64,000 nt of DNA from Scortum barcoo (lineage: Eukaryota > Chordata > Actinopteri > Centrarchiformes > Terapontidae), in NCBI GenBank assembly GCA_023238725.1, contig CM041547.1, forward strand, positions 18,609,144 through 18,673,143. The letters run 5' to 3'. The position numbers were made by a program, and so were the translations under genes. The notes under the pieces were generated by a model. It was not told the origin of the DNA, did not search any database, and saw only the letters and a list, made by a program, of their open reading frames with translations. Below are positions 1 through 10,158 of the stretch, in pieces; position 1 is the first letter of the stretch; each line of letters starts with the position of its first letter.

Positions 1-660
1 CTTTGGCTCAAACAGCGACAGATGGCACGATCTGACACTGATATATCTTGACCTTGGAGTTCACCTCTAATCTCTTTGGAAGTTGTTCTGGGCTCTTTGG
101 TTACCATTCGTATTATCCGTCTCTTCAATTTGTAATAAATTTTCCTCTTGTGGCCACATCCAGGGAGGTTGGCTACTGTCCCGTGGACCTTAAGACTTCT
201 GAATAATATGTGCAACTGTAGTCATAGAAACATCAAGCTGCTTGGAGATGGTCTTATAGCCTTTACAATTAACATGCTTGTCTATAATTTTCTTCCTATT
301 CTCCTGAGACAACTCTCTCCTTAGCTTTCTGTGGTCCATGCTCAGCACACACCATGATACCAAACAGCACAGTGACTACTTTTCACCCTTTAAATAGGTA
401 GACTGACTGATTACAAGTCTGAAGACATCTGTGATGCTAAATATAGAACACACCTTAGTTAAACATGACCCTATGATCAAATTATTTTCAATCTTTTCTA
501 GGGGTACCATCATTTTTGTCCAGGCCAGTTTCATTAGTTTGTTTTTTAAAATGATTTTGTTGAACCACAACTAAAAAGCAATGTCTGATTTTCATTAGTT
601 AATTTTCATTATTTTTTTATTTATTATTACTTGTGTCAGTTTCAAGTTATTTCAATGATC
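1..660 (-). mobile_element. Decayed Tc1/mariner-type DNA transposon, cut by the left window edge
   Basis: Read on the minus strand, about 310 down to 1 encodes the N-terminal part of a Tc1-family transposase. A helix-turn-helix segment (around SQENRKKIIDKHV, then KTISKQLDVSMTT) is followed by a second DNA-binding segment (MVTKEPRTTSKEIRGEL). The DDE catalytic part would lie left of the window. The reading frame is broken near 190-200 by a one-base insertion that creates a stop, so the copy is dead. The non-coding 5' arm of about 300 bases reaches about 660, ending in a sequence resembling the terminal repeats of this fish family. A 64-residue minus-strand ORF at 376-570 lies in this arm and is not a gene. 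The family call comes from the protein motifs; the outer boundary is approximate. Confidence 0.75.
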
Positions 661-726
661 ACTGTGGTTTTTTTTCTTTTTTCAACTGAAGGGTAACAAC
701 AAATTTGTCCATGTGTGTATACACAT

Positions 727-727
727 G

Positions 728-771
<44 letters not shown>
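727..771. repeat. Compound (TA)n(TG)n microsatellite
   Basis: About 16 bases of alternating AT run straight into about 27 bases of GT. It sits between the Tc1 arm and an LTR-like fragment. Confidence 0.95.
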
Positions 772-779
772 GTAGTGTC

Positions 780-1060
780 CTTCCTTTGTTCTTTGTCACT
801 TTGTCTGTGTTTTGTCCTGTGATCCCATGAACTCTATTCTTGTGTTTATCCCTGCGCTTCATCCATGTTTCCCGTGCTTCCCCATGTCTACCTGGCTGTT
901 CCCGTGTCCCTACCTGTCCTGCCTGCCTGATCCTGACAGTAAGCCTACATTTATAATAAACCACCTTCATCTGTATCAACTCTGCCTCCATGCTGTCTTG
1001 CATTTGGGTCCACCCTGCATAACAGTTCACTACTGCTGCCTTTATTAGTATGTGGTGTAC
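780..1060 (+). mobile_element. Fragment resembling the 3' part of a fish gypsy-type LTR
   Basis: This is a T/C-rich stretch without a plausible gene, containing AATAAA near 955. It ends in a segment (TGCATTTGGGTCC, then AACAG near 1000-1026) of the kind seen at the 3' ends of fish gypsy LTRs. The plus-strand 78-residue ORF at 812-1048 is low-complexity translation of this repeat. No matching second LTR was seen, so it may be a solo LTR or a fragment. The assignment rests on remembered sequence style and is tentative. Confidence 0.35.
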
Positions 1061-1129
1061 ACAATAATCCATCAATAATAAAATGGTGGGCTAATATAAC
1101 GACATTATTCTGAAAAATTATCACTCTGC

Positions 1130-1240
1130 ATAATGACTTTTACTTCTGCTCAAAGTATAGTCTGATGCTTGAACTTAAATACTTCTACTTTAGATAAACA
1201 TGAGCGGCCTACTTTTTCCATCACTGAGTAAGACAGAGAT
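1130..1240. mobile_element. Possible short fragment of a non-autonomous fish DNA transposon
   Basis: The words around 1130-1200 (dense 'acttttactt', 'cataatgacttttac', 'aaatacttctacttt') resemble the internal and terminal part of the hAT-like element annotated at 19764-20600, 36240-36740 and 51886-52560. It is short and diverged, with no terminal repeat visible. Confidence 0.3.
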
Positions 1241-1319
1241 TAAGAGGTTGAAAGAAAGATGGCAAGGACAGAGTGAAAAGATAGAGAGATATAAAGAAAG
1301 AGATATACCATGAAATGCT

Positions 1320-1975
1320 TCCATGTCCACCTGTTATGTTTCACTCAGTGTCCTGTTGTGTTTTCTGGTGTCTTGTGTTCCTTGTGTTTTTTTGTCATGT
1401 CAGGTTTTCATGTCTGTCATGTTTAGTTCCATGTCTGTCGTGTTTCTGGTTCCTTGTTCTGGCGTGTGTTTTATTTTGAAATCAACTCTCCCTCATGTTT
1501 CAGGTCCCCTTACTTCCTGCCATTGTGTTTCCCGCCTGTCTGATTGTCTGCCCCGCCCTGATTGTGCTCACCTGTTTCCTATTACCCCATGTGCTTATAT
1601 AGTCCTTGTCTTCCCTTGTCTTGTTGCCAGATCATTGCGTCATGTCAGGTGTTGCTTCATGTTGCCCGTGTAATGTTCTAGTGTTTCGTGTTTCGTGTTT
1701 CATGGTCCATTTTCCATGTTTGTGTCGTGTCCTAGTGTTTCCTGTCTGGAGACTTTGTGAAGTTTTCTAGTTTAGGTTCAAGGGTTTTTGCTAAGTCTTG
1801 TTTTCCCAACTAAGGTTTTAGTTTTTGTTTGTACTTTGTTTTTGGAAGGACTTTTTGTTTATTATTAAATACTTAAAATCATTCTGCCGAGAGTCGTGTC
1901 CTGCATATGGGTCCTCCTGTTCCTGCCTGGTTCTAAAGATATAACAGAACCTAACAGAACGATCTGGCCCAAAAA
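1320..1975 (+). mobile_element. Putative gypsy-type 5' LTR and leader
   Basis: A T/GT-rich region has repeated 'gtgtttcgtgttt' words. A TATA-like 'cttatatag' lies at about 1592-1600 and a TTATTAAAT stretch near 1860. It ends in the block TGCATATGGGTCC, then TAACAG (about 1902-1955), which resembles the downstream end of a fish gypsy LTR. An ATG (MDPADTVGTQEHGR) follows directly at 1978, as expected for a retroelement leader and gag. No 3' LTR copy was found downstream, so the copy is incomplete. The ORFs read inside it (for example 1323-1673) are not genes. Confidence 0.45.
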
Positions 1976-1977
1976 CA

Positions 1978-3106
1978 TGGACCCAGCGGACACGGTCGGT
2001 ACACAGGAGCATGGAAGGGGTACTTTCTGGATGATCACCGGCCTTGTGAGTGCGTACCCAGGATGCAATCGCCAGCAAAAAGCAGGCATTGGAGCTGGCC
2101 AGCAACAGGTTGGCTAATGATCCCTGGCTGCTCCAGAGGTTGCCTGGGTTGTACGAGGAGCTACGGACGGCGCTAAGCACATTGCCAGTGAAGCTCCAAC
2201 TGGCTCACCTCCCGCGATCGCTCCTGCCCGAACCTCGGCCAGTCAGTCACCAGCCTCAGCCTCAGCCTTTGCAGTTTGGCTACCAGCCGGTCAAGCCAAA
2301 GCCCCAACTTCAGCCGGTCAAGCCAAAGCCCCAACTTCAGCCGGTCAAGCCAAAGCCCCAACTTCAGCCGGTCAAGCCACCGCCACAGCTCAGCCTGCCA
2401 AGCCGCAGCGTCAGCTCCAGCCGCAGCCGCAGCCTTGGCAGCCCTTGCGCCTTGCAGCCTTGGCCAGCCTTGGCCTTGGCCTGCTAGCCCGCAGCCCCAG
2501 CCTCGGCCTGCTAGCCTACAGTCTTCGACCCAGCCTCGGCCTGCTAGCCTACAGTCTTCGACCCAGCCTGCACCCCAGCCAGTCAGCCACCAGCCCTTAC
2601 TGCTTGGCTACCTGCCAGCGGGTTTCCAGCCTGCCTCCAAGCCAGCGGGTTTCCAGCCTGCACCCCAGCCTGCACCCAGGCCATCGAGCTTCCAGCCGGC
2701 ACCCAAGCTTACATCCAAGCCTGCACCTGAGCTAGCCGGTCTCCAACCTGCACCTCAGTCTCTTAACCTTCAGCCTGCGGCCCAGCTTCCGAGTCTCCAC
2801 CTTCCTAGCCTTCAGCTTCCGAGCCTCCAGCTTCCGAGCCTCCAACCTGCACCTCAGTCTCTCAGCCCTCAGCCTCTGCGGCCCAGCTTCCCAGCCCTCA
2901 GCCTGCGGCCCAGCCCAGCTTCCTGCCAGCCCAGCCGCCAGCCGGCAGCCCAGCCGTCAAGTCCGCAGTCTGCAGTCCGGCCTGCCGCCCATCCTGGCCT
3001 TCAGCCTGTGGCCCAGCTTCTGGGCCTCCGGCCGCCGAGGCTGCAGCCTGTAAGCGCAGCCGGCAGTCCAGCTGCCGAGTCCCCAGCCGGCAGCCCCAGA
3101 GCTTGA
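1978..3106 (+). pseudogene. Gag-like start followed by a Pro/Gln/Ser-rich repetitive frame
   Basis: The frame starts at the ATG at 1978. It is interrupted and continues in another frame from about 2050, where SKKQALELASNRLANDPWLL looks like a gag-type amphipathic segment. It then runs into a long tract dominated by Pro, Gln, Ser and Leu (frames spanning 2050-2487 and 2276-3106), with internal repeats such as QPVKPKPQL. No protease, reverse transcriptase or integrase is visible in the remaining 1.5 kb before the mpst exon. The repetitive tract is open in several frames because its repeat units are multiples of three. I take it as the degenerate 5' part of an LTR retroelement, not a host gene. 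A host mucin- or extensin-like gene cannot be fully excluded. Confidence 0.4.
2287..2393 (+). repeat. 27-bp coding minisatellite
   Basis: Three exact copies of a 27-bp unit starting CCGGTCAAGCC begin at 2287, 2314 and 2341, followed by a diverged partial copy. It encodes tandem PVKPKPQLQ nonapeptides in one frame. Confidence 0.95.
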
Positions 3107-3214
3107 GCCTCCCAGTGCCCCAGAGCTTGAGCGTGAGCCTCCCAGTGCCCCTGAGCTTGAGCGTCCCAGTGAGCGTCCCAGTGCCCCGAGACCCAAGACT
3201 GAGCTTGAGCGTCC

Positions 3215-3424
3215 AGTGCCCCCGTGACTGAGCCTCCGCTTCCCAGTGCCCCCGTGACTGAGCCTCCGCTTCCCAGTGCCCCCGTGACTGAGCCTCCGCT
3301 TCCCAGTGCCCCCGTGACTGAGCCTCCGCTTCCCAGTGCCCCCGTGACTGAGCCTCCGCTTCCCAGTGCCCCCGTGACTGAGCCTCCGCTTCCCCGTGCC
3401 CCCGTGACTGAGCCGCCCGCTTCC
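3215..3424 (+). repeat. 30-bp coding minisatellite, about seven copies
   Basis: The unit starts AGTGCCCCCGTGACTGAG and recurs every 30 bases from 3215. The last copies are slightly diverged. One plus frame gives a tandem decapeptide (PVTEPPLPSA). The minus strand is also open throughout, which explains the long minus-strand ORFs here. The near-identity of the units suggests recent expansion. Confidence 0.95.
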
Positions 3425-3499
3425 CATTGGCTTACGCCCGGCCCCGTGCCCGGAGCCGGGCCCTTTCCGTCGGCCTCCCCTCCCGCCGACACCTCTCCT

Positions 3500-4060
3500 G
3501 AACTGATTCGCCGTCGCCCGGCCGCCTGAAGGGTTCTGCCTTCGCCGCCGGCCTCCCGAGGAAGGTTCTGCCTCCGCCGTACCCGGCCTCCCGAAGGGTT
3601 CTGCCTCGCCGCCTCCGAAGGTTCCTCACTTCGCCTTCACCACCGTCGGCCTCCCGAAGGGTTCACCTGCCTCCGCCGTCGCCTTCACCACCGGCCGGCC
3701 TCCGAAGGGTTCCGCCTCCGCCGTCGGCCGCCGGAAGGTTCCGGCGCCGTCTTCGCCTTCACCACCGCCGTCGGCCTCCTCGAAAGGTTCTGCCTCCTCG
3801 CCGTCCGCCTTCACTGCCGTCAGCCTCCCGAAGGTTCCTGCCTCCGCCGTCGGCCGCCGGAAGGTTCCGAACTGCTGGCTTCGTCTTCGCCTTCACCGCC
3901 GTCAGCCTCCCGAAGGGTTCTGTCTCCGCCGCCAGCCTCCCGAAGGGTTCCGCCTCCGCCGTTGGCCGCCGGAAGGTTCCGGCCTTCGTCTTCACCTTCA
4001 CCACCGCCGTCGGCCGGTTTTCCGAAGGGTTCCGCCTCCGCCGTTGGCCTCCGGAGGGTG
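3500..4060. repeat. GC-rich degenerate tandem repeat
   Basis: Irregular copies of a module containing 'ccgaagggttctgcctccgcc' and 'gtcggcc' repeat about every 30-60 bases, rich in CCG/CGG. Several overlapping minus-strand ORFs are by-products. It directly continues the repetitive tract of the retroelement-like region. Confidence 0.8.
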
Positions 4061-4648
4061 AATCTACACTTAACCCTTAGTCTGAAACACTGCACTCGCA
4101 TTTAAAAACTTTAAAAGATTATAAGAGATTATAACAACAACAACAAGACCTTTGACCCTCTTTGTTATGTAATCATCATGACTCCATGGATTACTGAGTT
4201 TCTTTGACTGTCTCTCTAATTGTGATTTCAAAGTTGGTAACCTTTTTTTTTTTTTTTTTTTAAATCAATGTTCAGTTTTCTTTATTTGGTCCAAATAACA
4301 GTGTGCAAATGTGATTGTGAGCAGTAGAGCTCCTTGAGTACAAATCACACAGAGAGCAGACAACCATGCAGGCTTTCGAGATGACGTCCATAGTCACCAG
4401 CCTGTCAGCTTGATTTAAAGCTGCTGAGAATAAATGCTTAATATTTTCTTTACAGACATCACTAAATAAGCAAGACGCTTTTTAATACAAACTCATCCCT
4501 AGTTGCTTTTTTTTGGTCAAAATCTACTTAGCAGTTTTATCAGACCTGTGTGGACGTGGTTTGATCTGTTTTTTTTTTTTAGTCTCTTCACATTTGCATA
4601 AACTGTGCTGCTCCATGAAAGCTCACCTGCTTTGTCCTCGTCCCACAG
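4061..4648 (+). other. Intron-like sequence upstream of the first mpst exon
   Basis: It contains an (A)/(T)-rich stretch, a poly-T run at about 4243-4261, and a splice acceptor (pyrimidines then CAG at 4646-4648). No coding exon was recognised here. Confidence 0.5.
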
Positions 4649-4944
4649 GTGTCGAGCCAGGTCACATCCCTGGCTCCAAATGCATGCCCTTCTTCAAGTT
4701 TCTCCATGATGACGGCATGATGTTGTCCATGGACGAGCTGAAGAAGTTCTTTGAAAAGTCCCAAGTGGACCTGAGTAAGCCCATCTGCAGATCCTGCGGC
4801 TCTGGCGTGACCGCCTGTCACATGGTGCTGGCGGCACACCTGTGCGGAGCCCCCGGGGCGTCCGTGTATGATGGGTCCTGGTACGAGTGGTTCACCAAGG
4901 CCCCGCTGGAGCACATCGTCACTGAGGTCAAGAGCAAGCTTTGA
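4649..4944 (+). CDS. mpst: 3-mercaptopyruvate sulfurtransferase, last exon only (upstream tandem copy)
   Basis: The enzyme moves sulfur from 3-mercaptopyruvate through an active-site cysteine persulfide, feeding H2S and sulfane-sulfur metabolism in cytosol and mitochondria. This exon encodes the second half of the C-terminal rhodanese domain, from VEPGHIPGSK to the stop at 4942-4944. It includes the catalytic loop CGSGVTA, which is the MPST version; thiosulfate sulfurtransferase has a charged CRKGVTA loop. It begins after an acceptor CAG with two bases completing a codon, the same phase as the second exon of the complete copy at 7724. The large first exon (about 590 bases) is not found upstream: the preceding 4.6 kb holds transposon and retroelement sequence. 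Either exon 1 lies left of the window behind an enlarged intron, or the copy is a truncated relic. The exon itself is open and well conserved. Confidence 0.8.
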
Positions 4945-6399
4945 GGGGTGGCTGACCAACTCCTCAGAGCGCTCTCAATCAAATACAGACGGGTCACAGA
5001 TTAATGTGTCTTGGCATTCATTTTCTGAACTCTACTGGAGGGATGAATACCATTCTGTCTAAAGATATTCTCTTATTTGGTGTTTTGATGGGAATGCTGT
5101 GTAACCCATCAGTCCAAAATCTCCCATGGGTGTTGAATTGGGTTAAGATATGGTGCTGTGAAGGCCACAGAATATGATTATAGAATATAGAATATAGAAT
5201 ATGATATGATCATTTTCATACTTATCTAACCAGTCAGTGACCCCTCCTTGACTTTGTCATCCTGGAAGAGACCAATTTAATCAGGGTAGAGATGTTTCAT
5301 CATGGGATAAAGGTGATGCTCACAACAGCTTTGGGTTGATTTGCAGTGACCTTTTCCTCTGAGTGGACCCAAGCCATGCCAGTAAAATACTTCCCCAGGG
5401 AATAACAGTGCCACCAGATCTCCTCTCTGTAGGTGTCGAACATTCGGACCTGTACAGTCAGGGTGTACGCCGCACATGCACTCGCCCACGGAACATATGG
5501 TGAAAGATGACTCGTCTGTCATCTGTCGATCTGTCATCCTATTGAAACACGAGCCAGATGAGCTGTCTTTGTGACTGAAGCTTTCGCCGTCAGAATCAGA
5601 ATCAGAATCAGCTGGGCCTGCTCAGCATTGTACACATTCCACAGAGCATGATGGGATGTTAACCACTTAAATATTTGATGCTGTGCACCTGTGTGGAAGT
5701 ATCTGCATTCATTATGTGCCCCCACTCATTTATCCATGTTTTCCCTTTAATCTGTCACCTGTCCGTATATCTGACTGTGGATTTAACACATAGGCTGTAT
5801 CTGAATGTGAAACAGTGCTGTAGATAATAGGACTGTTTGTTGGCACTATAGTAGGTCATTAAACATGTCAAAGGATATGACTGTTGCTGTTTTACCTTAA
5901 TTACTGACAGATTGTCATTTATGTTTTATAATATAAAGTATTATTTAAATTTAAATATTTAGATGTATTTGTTTAATAAATTATTATTCTGTGAGAGTGT
6001 ATATTCTGAGCTGTTTTCCAGCTGAGGCCATAAATCCAGCTAAGTCTTGTATTTGAAAAGCCTCCTTGCTCTGGACTTTTAAAGAAATGTGTCCATGTCG
6101 CACAGCCTGCTGGTACTTTACTAGAAGTGCACTTTAAAAAGAAAAAAAGTTAGTCCACTTTTCTGAGCAGCACTTTCTCATAGCTCATAGCACAAGCTGC
6201 CTTATATAATCATAAATAAATGAGTCTATTTTGGGATACTCACAATGACCTCTTAATAAAAGCACGTGTAAGAGTGTGTGCGTCATTTTCATTTCACTTT
6301 TGGTTGAACACAAAACAATGTATATATGCGTGCTTGTTGTACATTGTGAACATCCGAAGCCCAACACAGGGAGACAACTGCCACATGTGTCCCTCCCCA
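4945..6399 (+). other. 3' UTR of the upstream mpst copy and short intergenic spacer
   Basis: There is no coding signal. AATAAA at 5975-5980 is a plausible poly(A) signal. Small repeats include tagaata units near 5175-5200 and three CAGAAT hexamers at about 5590-5610, the latter resembling a common fish repeat. The minus-strand ORFs at 5277-5725 are not supported by any family. Confidence 0.5.
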
Positions 6400-6479
6400 C
6401 GTCGTCTCCTCAGATCAGACCTGATCAGACCTGATCAGTCCCTCTAGCGCTCGGAGCCCGAACTTCTCTGCTCCTCGTC
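6400..6479 (+). promoter_or_regulatory. Putative promoter-proximal region of the complete mpst
   Basis: It lies immediately 5' of the ATG, with a 10-bp direct repeat GATCAGACCT at 6413 and 6423 and a partial third copy at 6433. GC content rises sharply into exon 1. No TATA box is obvious. Confidence 0.35.
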
Positions 6480-8022
6480 ATGGCGGCTCAGACCCGAGCT
6501 CTGGTGTCCGCCCAGTGGCTTGCAGATGCCATCAGGGCTAACCTTGTCGGGCCCAGGCTCCGGATCCTGGACGCCTCGTGGTACCTGCCCCAAACCAAGC
6601 GGGACGCGCGAGCCGAGTTCGCGCAGAGGCACGTGCCGGGCTCCTCGTTCTTCGACATCGACGAGTGCTCCGACAAGAGCTCCGGGCTGGATCACATGCT
6701 GCCCACTTGCAGCCACTTCTCGCAGTACGTGGGGCAGCTGGGCATCGGGGAGGACACGCACGTCGTCGTGTACGACACCAGCGACTTCGGCTCGTACAGC
6801 GCGCCGCGCGTCTGGTGGATGTTCCGGCTGTTCGGGCACGGCTCGGTGTCGGTGCTGGACGGAGGCATGAGGAACTGGCTGACCGACGGACACCCGGTGA
6901 CGTCCGAGTACTCCGAGCCCGAGCGCAGGGAGTTCAGGGCGACCATGAACCGGGCGTGGGTGAAGAGCTACGAGGACGTGCTGGAGAACATCCGAACCGG
7001 GCAGGTCCAGATTGTGGACGCCCGCTCAGCGGGGAGGTTCAGGGGCACGGAGCCGGAGCCCAGAGAGGGTGAGCTGGGTGCAGACAGGGGCGTGTCAGGA
7101 GCTCACAACTTTGTTTGTGTAAAAGGTCTGAAATAAAGTGTAAGAAGTGCTCAGCGGAGAAAAAGTTGAAAATTAATCAATCAATATTAGTCATTAATAA
7201 GGTTCTGGTTCAAAGTGTAGTACTGTATGTGTGATTGGTTTCTTATCTGTACTTTGTCATTATTGTTGTTGACACTGATTAATCAAAACAACTGATCTTG
7301 ATTGGTAGAAAGTTATTAGTGGGGTGTCATTTCATATACATAGTTTGATTTCCTGTTGTGCAGTTGCATTAAGCACAATTTTGAACTTTTAGTTTGAGTA
7401 GTTTGACAGAAAGTAATTCTTTATTAAAGGTCCTTTTATTGAATTCCCTCAGCTACATCCTGAGGTCTTCATCTGCAGATTGAGTTTGCTCAGTTGTCCA
7501 AGAGTATGTTTATTTTTTCATGAACTGAACCATCCCCAGTGAAGGCCGTGAGATGTGGCTGAAAGTTTCAAGTTTACTTATTCATAAAGCACGTTCCAAA
7601 AAACAACCTGAGTTGACCAAAGTGGCGGACAAGTTCAGGCGAACGGCACAGCAGAAACTATTTTAAAAGCAGAAGAAGAAATGTCATAAGTGAACGTTGA
7701 GTTGACTTTGTTTTTCCCCACAGACACACTGCCGGGCCATTTCCCCGGTGCCATCAACATGCCATTCTCCTCTTTCATGGATGCCTCTGGGAAGGAGCTG
7801 GCACCCGAGGGCCTGTCCAAACTGTTCAGAGATGCAGGGGTGAACCTGGAGAAGCCAATCTGGGCCACCTGCGGGTCCGGTGTCACCGCGTGCCATGTTG
7901 CTTTGGCTGCTCACCTGCTCGGGCACCCTGGGGTGTGTGTTTACAACGGCTCCTGGTCTGAGTGGTTTAAAAGGGCGTCTCCAGAGCATATCATCTCAGA
8001 GGGAGAGGGACGGAAGGTGTAA
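6480..8022 (+). CDS. mpst: 3-mercaptopyruvate sulfurtransferase, complete (two coding exons)
   Basis: Exon 1 is 6480-7068 (donor GTGAGC) and exon 2 is 7724-8022 (acceptor CCCCACAG). The joined frame gives 295 aa, close to the roughly 297 aa of the human enzyme. The N-terminal non-catalytic rhodanese domain spans about residues 10-145 (LVSAQWLADAI, ILDASWYLP, HVPGSSFFDIDE, VVVYDTSDFGSYSAPRVWW). The C-terminal catalytic domain spans about 165-290 (VQIVDARSAGRF, GHFPGAINMPF). The CGSGVTA loop has the nucleophile at about Cys246, and NGSWSEWF follows. The start is the first ATG in a GC-rich exon and matches the family N-terminus. There is no clear mitochondrial presequence in this form. The 655-base intron (7069-7723) holds nothing recognised. 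The gene follows a second mpst unit head-to-tail, so the locus is a tandem duplication. A poly(A) signal AATAAA is at 8434-8439. Confidence 0.95.
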
Positions 8023-9957
8023 ATGAAAGAGCAAAGGCAGTGGACTACAACAAGCAAGGGTGTAATAATAGTTTTACAAGGTGAGGCAGTGTGTTTGCTG
8101 CCAATAAGGGTGGTAAACCATAAACCAGCCTCATAATGTAGATGTACCTTGTACATGCTGTATAAGGCTGTGCACAGTGAGCTTGGTATGAAACCTATTT
8201 ATTTAACCGCTGCAGATTTCGGCAGTTGTCAAAAACGTTTCATGAAATCTTTTCATTATGCAAATGATCTGACCTTCCACAACAGGAAAGTTGCATATTT
8301 TAGTTAAGTTTAAACACTACCCTGAAAAACATGATAGGTTTTGTTTGTTTGTTGTCAACACAAATATGTTTTAGCGTGTTGAGAGCGGTTTGATTATGGG
8401 ATGTGATACACTGATGAGTTCTTCAAATGTAAGAATAAATTGATGCTTGAGGTCCTTATTTTCTCATGCCACATACAGGTAGAGTGTCTCATCTTTGTTT
8501 ACCCTTTAAAATATGTCTTGCTCACGACACGGAAGAGCAATTCCTTTACTCAGTAACCAGACAGGCAAATATTTAGCTTTGTTATGTAGCCATGGAAGAC
8601 AAAGGGGCACAATACTGCAGGCAGAAGAAATATTGATTGACCAAGGCTCCCCTCACACTTTGTGGGATTATGGGAAACTTTAAGTCTTTTTCTTCCAGTC
8701 TTCTGTCAAAATTTTATGCTATTATACTTTCACTTCATAACATTTTCAGTTGCTGCAAAGTTACATGTTTAGACAATGTAATATGGTGTGAAGAAGTGAA
8801 GCAGAAAGACTGCAGGTTTAGCTGAGACGTGATACAGAACATTAAAAAAAAAAAAAAATTGGGATGCTGACGCAGAGGAAATCAAAACCAGTTCAGTCCA
8901 GTTCCTGTTCTTGATTTGAGGTGTCTGGCAATATGCCCGATTTTCAAAACAAAGTTTATGTATTTTAGCTGTTGTTACGCCATGTTGGAACTCTGTGCAT
9001 CAGTACAATCAATATACAGTATTTAACTCATAATAAACCAGAAATACATAGTAATGCAAAAAAAAAAATATTATAAATGAGCAAAAGTGCCATTTTCAGA
9101 GTGATTTAAAAGATCACATTGAAAGCTGTGCACATATTCCAACCAGTAACATTGTCTTTAGCATTACCATCTTTGGACTGATAAACATAGCCAGTATTTA
9201 GTTATCTTAACTACTGTGCATGATGTCAGCTGTTGCTATGTTCCACTGAGGAAAAAAGAAAACAGAAGAGAGGAGAACAAAAGAGCATTACCACTGGGCA
9301 AAAGAGAACGAACAAGTCATTTTGAACCATTCTTCTCAAGCTCTGGACTTCGCCTCCTATGTCTGCAGGGGTATGTACTTCTTAAATTATTCACACTTTT
9401 CACTCTTTGACTATGAACAGCTTCTTTAGGGTTGCAAAATTCCAGGAATATTCCTTCCGATGGGGAATTTATGGGAATTAACAGGTAATAAGGATACAAC
9501 AATTTAGTTGAGTTAAACTTCAATTAAATGAGTTGTATTTAATTTGATAATATAATCAAAACCTGCATATCTGGCTGAGACAGTGCAGTTGTGTTGGGTT
9601 CACATGTAGGAATGCTGGGTGCATAGAGTGGGTTAAAATTTTAGTGAATAACTATTCCATCGGATGCTGGCAAATTGCTGCACTGCACTGCACTGCTGTA
9701 TATAGTGTATTATACAATTCAACTAAATGGGAATACATTAATTGACCTTACCGTGGATTTTTTTGGAAATGTCCTGTCTATTTCAATAGATAGATAGATA
9801 GATAGACTTTATTGATCCTGTGAGGGATATTTAGCTAATTACCCGCATCCATGCATGCACAAAGCTTCTTAACATATGCGTATTATGACATACACATTTA
9901 TGAGCAGAGCAGTGTAGCTTTTTTTAAATGTTATTAAAACTTGAATGCCTAACTGAG
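8023..9957. other. mpst 3' UTR and intergenic DNA
   Basis: It is AT-rich with scattered stop codons and no supported exon. The first about 420 bases are probably mpst 3' UTR, ending after 8434-8439. A short (GATA)n run followed by 'gactttattgatcc' at about 9789-9825 resembles the 3' tail of a fish non-LTR element. Small ORFs at 8637 and 9216 show no conserved features. Confidence 0.45.
9789..9830 (+). mobile_element. Probable 3' tail of a fish LINE/SINE
   Basis: A GATA tetranucleotide run is joined to ACTTTATTGATCCTGTGAGG, a configuration common at the 3' ends of fish retroposons. No upstream body was recognised. Confidence 0.4.
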
Positions 9958-10158
9958 CCCCACTTGTGACTTTTTTTTTTTAAGTCTTTTTTTGGGGGGG
10001 TTACACCCTTTATTGTTTTTTTACATGGACGAGAGAAAGAGAGAGAGAGCAAAGGGACCCTGGCTGGGAGTTGAACTGGGGTCTGCTGCACCGAGACATC
10101 AAGGCCACAGACACGTGTGTGCATGCTCTACCATTGAGCCACCCCACTTGTGACTTTT
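9958..10158 (-). mobile_element. tRNA-derived SINE with a perfect 17-bp target-site duplication
   Basis: On the minus strand from about 10141, the element starts with a tRNA-like head. The A box is TGGCTCAATGGTAGAGC and the B box GTTCAACTCCC, matching RNA polymerase III internal promoter consensus. A body with a (GA)n-derived stretch and a poly-A tail (plus-strand T run at about 9971-9982) follow. The 17-base sequence CCCCACTTGTGACTTTT occurs at 9958-9974 and again at 10142-10158, bracketing the element exactly. This is the signature of LINE-mediated insertion. Perfect identity of the duplication suggests a fairly recent event. The 66-residue minus-strand ORF here is spurious. Confidence 0.88.

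Noticed and set aside
2957..3492. Long minus-strand ORFs (156 and 163 aa) rich in Gly/Ser
   Set aside because: They are the antisense of the 30-bp tandem repeat, which is open in several frames; there is no start context or domain.
3432..4101. Overlapping minus-strand Gly/Glu/Ala-rich ORFs
   Set aside because: They are products of the GC-rich degenerate tandem repeat.
6520..7072. Alternative plus-frame ORFs of 116 and 164 aa over mpst exon 1
   Set aside because: They are GC-driven shadows of the real mpst frame.
10085..10141. tRNA gene on the minus strand
   Set aside because: The A and B boxes are tRNA-like, but the sequence does not fold into a full cloverleaf, and it is bracketed by a 17-bp target duplication with a poly-A tail, so it is a SINE head.
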